DNA of 8,207 nucleotides, taken from the NCBI GenBank assembly GCA_039026755.1, contig JBCCLR010000174.1, positions 1-8,207 on the forward strand, written 5' to 3'. Positions 6,849 to 8,207 of this stretch are shown piece by piece. The translations under genes were made by a program, and so were the position numbers. Each line of letters opens with the position of its first letter. Position 1 is the first letter of the stretch. Source of the DNA: CAKZYD01 sp039026755. Its GTDB lineage: Bacteria > Pseudomonadota > Alphaproteobacteria > Sphingomonadales > CAKZYD01. The notes under the pieces were generated by a model. The model saw only the letters and a program-made list of their open reading frames with translations. It was not told the origin of the DNA and did not search any database.

Positions 6849-8207
6849 TTAGAAATCAAACCTGACTTCAACACCCATTGTTCTGGGCCGCACCGGCACA
6901 AACTGATTGGCAGGTGTAAAGCCCTCGAAGATCGAAAGCTGCCGGGTCTGGTTGCTTTGATCATTTGTGAGGTTGTCAACGAAGGCCGTAACTTGCCAAC
7001 CATCTGCCAGCAACCCCGCGCGCAGTCCGAGTAATCCAAAATCACCTTGCGGCACCTCCGGATCTGCAAGAAAATCGCCGAAGACCCGGAAGCTTTCACT
7101 AACATAGCGGTAATTAGCGAGCGCAAAACCGGTAAAGTCTCCAATCGGCTGTTCATATCGCGCACTTAAATTGATGGTCCATTCAGGCGCATTGGCGATT
7201 GGTGTTCCTTCCGTTGCAAAAACGGTCGTTTCGACCAATTCAGCGTCATTAAAATTGATCCCACCGAACACGCTAAACTGATCGGTGACGGCCACATCAA
7301 ATTCAATCTCCACACCGAAGACGTCGGCTTGACCGGCATTGATAGACCGCGCGCCAGGGCATCCCGGATTAAATGTCGATTGCTGAATATCGTCCCAAAG
7401 CATGTAGTAGGCCGATGCATTGAGGCCCAGTTTATTACTAAGCCAGCTGGTTTTACCACCGACCTCAAAGTTCCAGAGGTTATCAGATTCAAAGGCCGCG
7501 ACCGAGCCATCATCGCCCACCTCAATCACCCCGTCCAAAGCGGTCTGACAGGCAGCGATAAACGCCGGCGGAACATTGAAGTTTGGACCACCGGGGCGAA
7601 AGCCGCGTGAGACTGTCGCATAATATGTCTGCTCATCTGTCGGCATGTAGCTTAAGGAGGCACGCGGGCTCACCCCGGATTCAGAACTTGATTGACTATT
7701 GCCGTCAACAAAGGAAATCGCCTCAGCCGTAAAACTTTCCACATCCAAGACTGTATCCGTTACGTCAAACCAAAACGCGCGCATTCCCAGAGTGAGTTCC
7801 CATTGCTCGTTGAAGGTATAGGTTGCCTCAAAGAACCCAGCATATTGCTGGCGATCAAGCGTATCTGCGATGGTGAAGCCGATGAAACCTGGAATGATGG
7901 AGGTATCACCGGTCGTCAGGTCAACAGTGGTATATTCTGTCCGGCCTTCGCGGGCATAGTCCTCATAGTAAACGCCAGCCACAAAGTTGATCGGCTTGTC
8001 CCACGTGGTCGTGACACGCACCTCCTGCATGAACGTTGCGTCTTCACGCGGCCCGCCACCAAGCAGCGGGAATGCACCGCCAGAAAAAAATGTGTTGCTA
8101 CCATCCTGGCGTAACTCGGAATCTCGGTCATAGTAGGTTGTGGACGACAGGATCTCAAAATCTTCGAGCTCCAGGGTGGCAACCAAATTGCCCATAATAA
8201 ATTCGTC
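6849..8207 (-). CDS. TonB-dependent outer-membrane receptor, C-terminal barrel part, cut by window edge
   Basis: The frame is open from the right edge (it reads DEFIMGNLVATLELEDF) to TAA at 6849, giving 452 residues of beta-barrel; the signal peptide, TonB box and plug domain lie outside the window. ATG 8195 is internal, not the start. The repeated alternating strands with aromatic girdle residues, FMQEVRVT near 59-66, the SRGFRPGG strand motif (200-207), ADVFGVEIEFD (294-304) and the ending EVRFDF with a terminal Phe (the outer-membrane assembly signature) are all typical of TonB-dependent receptors. Two cysteines (220 and 283) lie in probable extracellular loops and may form a disulfide. 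These proteins import siderophores, metal complexes, vitamins or oligomers using TonB energy; barrel sequence alone does not show which ligand. A terminator-like hairpin follows, so the gene is probably transcribed separately from, but adjacent to, the acylases. Confidence 0.92.
   Translation of the reverse strand, partial: DEFIMGNLVATLELEDFEILSSTTYYDRDSELRQDGSNTFFSGGAFPLLGGGPREDATFMQEVRVTTTWDKPINFVAGVYYEDYAREGRTEYTTVDLTTGDTSIIPGFIGFTIADTLDRQQYAGFFEATYTFNEQWELTLGMRAFWFDVTDTVLDVESFTAEAISFVDGNSQSSSESGVSPRASLSYMPTDEQTYYATVSRGFRPGGPNFNVPPAFIAACQTALDGVIEVGDDGSVAAFESDNLWNFEVGGKTSWLSNKLGLNASAYYMLWDDIQQSTFNPGCPGARSINAGQADVFGVEIEFDVAVTDQFSVFGGINFNDAELVETTVFATEGTPIANAPEWTINLSARYEQPIGDFTGFALANYRYVSESFRVFGDFLADPEVPQGDFGLLGLRAGLLADGWQVTAFVDNLTNDQSNQTRQLSIFEGFTPANQFVPVRPRTMGVEVRFDF

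Noticed and set aside
7692..8114. 140-residue plus-strand frame opposite the receptor gene
   Set aside because: It is antisense to the receptor barrel, whose frame is strongly supported, and shows no family resemblance.

Overview
All genes in this window lie on the minus strand, so transcription runs from high to low coordinates. In that order they are: the 3' part of a TonB-dependent outer-membrane receptor (cut by the right edge), two tandem lipoprotein acylases of the PvdQ/AHL-acylase branch of the penicillin amidase (Ntn-hydrolase) family, a Tat-exported DJ-1/PfpI protein resembling isonitrile hydratase, a PaaI-type hotdog thioesterase, and the 5' part of a glyoxalase-like (VOC) protein (cut by the left edge). 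TonB-dependent receptors, Lol-type lipoproteins and Tat signals indicate a Gram-negative bacterium. The moderately GC-rich DNA and the style of the receptor barrel (SRGFRPGG strand motif) suggest an aquatic alphaproteobacterium, or possibly a marine gammaproteobacterium. The sequence alone does not settle which.

Layout. The receptor ends at 6849 and is followed by a hairpin with a T-tract (6772-6801) that looks like its terminator. After a 178-base gap comes an apparent operon. Acylase A (4283-6670) overlaps acylase B (1872-4283) by one base (TAATG). Acylase B is followed after 22 bases, which hold a strong Shine-Dalgarno sequence, by the DJ-1 family gene (1007-1849). A 135-base gap containing an inverted repeat precedes the thioesterase/VOC pair (470-871 and 1-465), which are 4 bases apart. 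No gene-free stretch exceeds 180 bases, and I found no RNA genes, CRISPR, insertion sequences or attachment sites.

How the genes may work together. Both acylases keep the complete PvdQ-type catalytic set (beta-Ser1, beta-His23 and the Asn of NDSHW) and six matching cysteines, and both carry a lipobox. They should therefore be active, disulfide-bonded amidases tethered in the cell envelope. The DJ-1 protein keeps the Asp, Cys and Thr residues associated with isonitrile hydratase but has an export signal. A receptor next to exported deacylases, an exported isonitrile-hydratase-like enzyme, a thioesterase and a VOC protein suggests capture and dismantling of an N-acylated small molecule: an acyl-homoserine lactone, an acylated peptide or siderophore, or, more speculatively, an isonitrile lipopeptide metallophore. 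The enzyme families are well supported by sequence. The joint pathway is inference from gene order.
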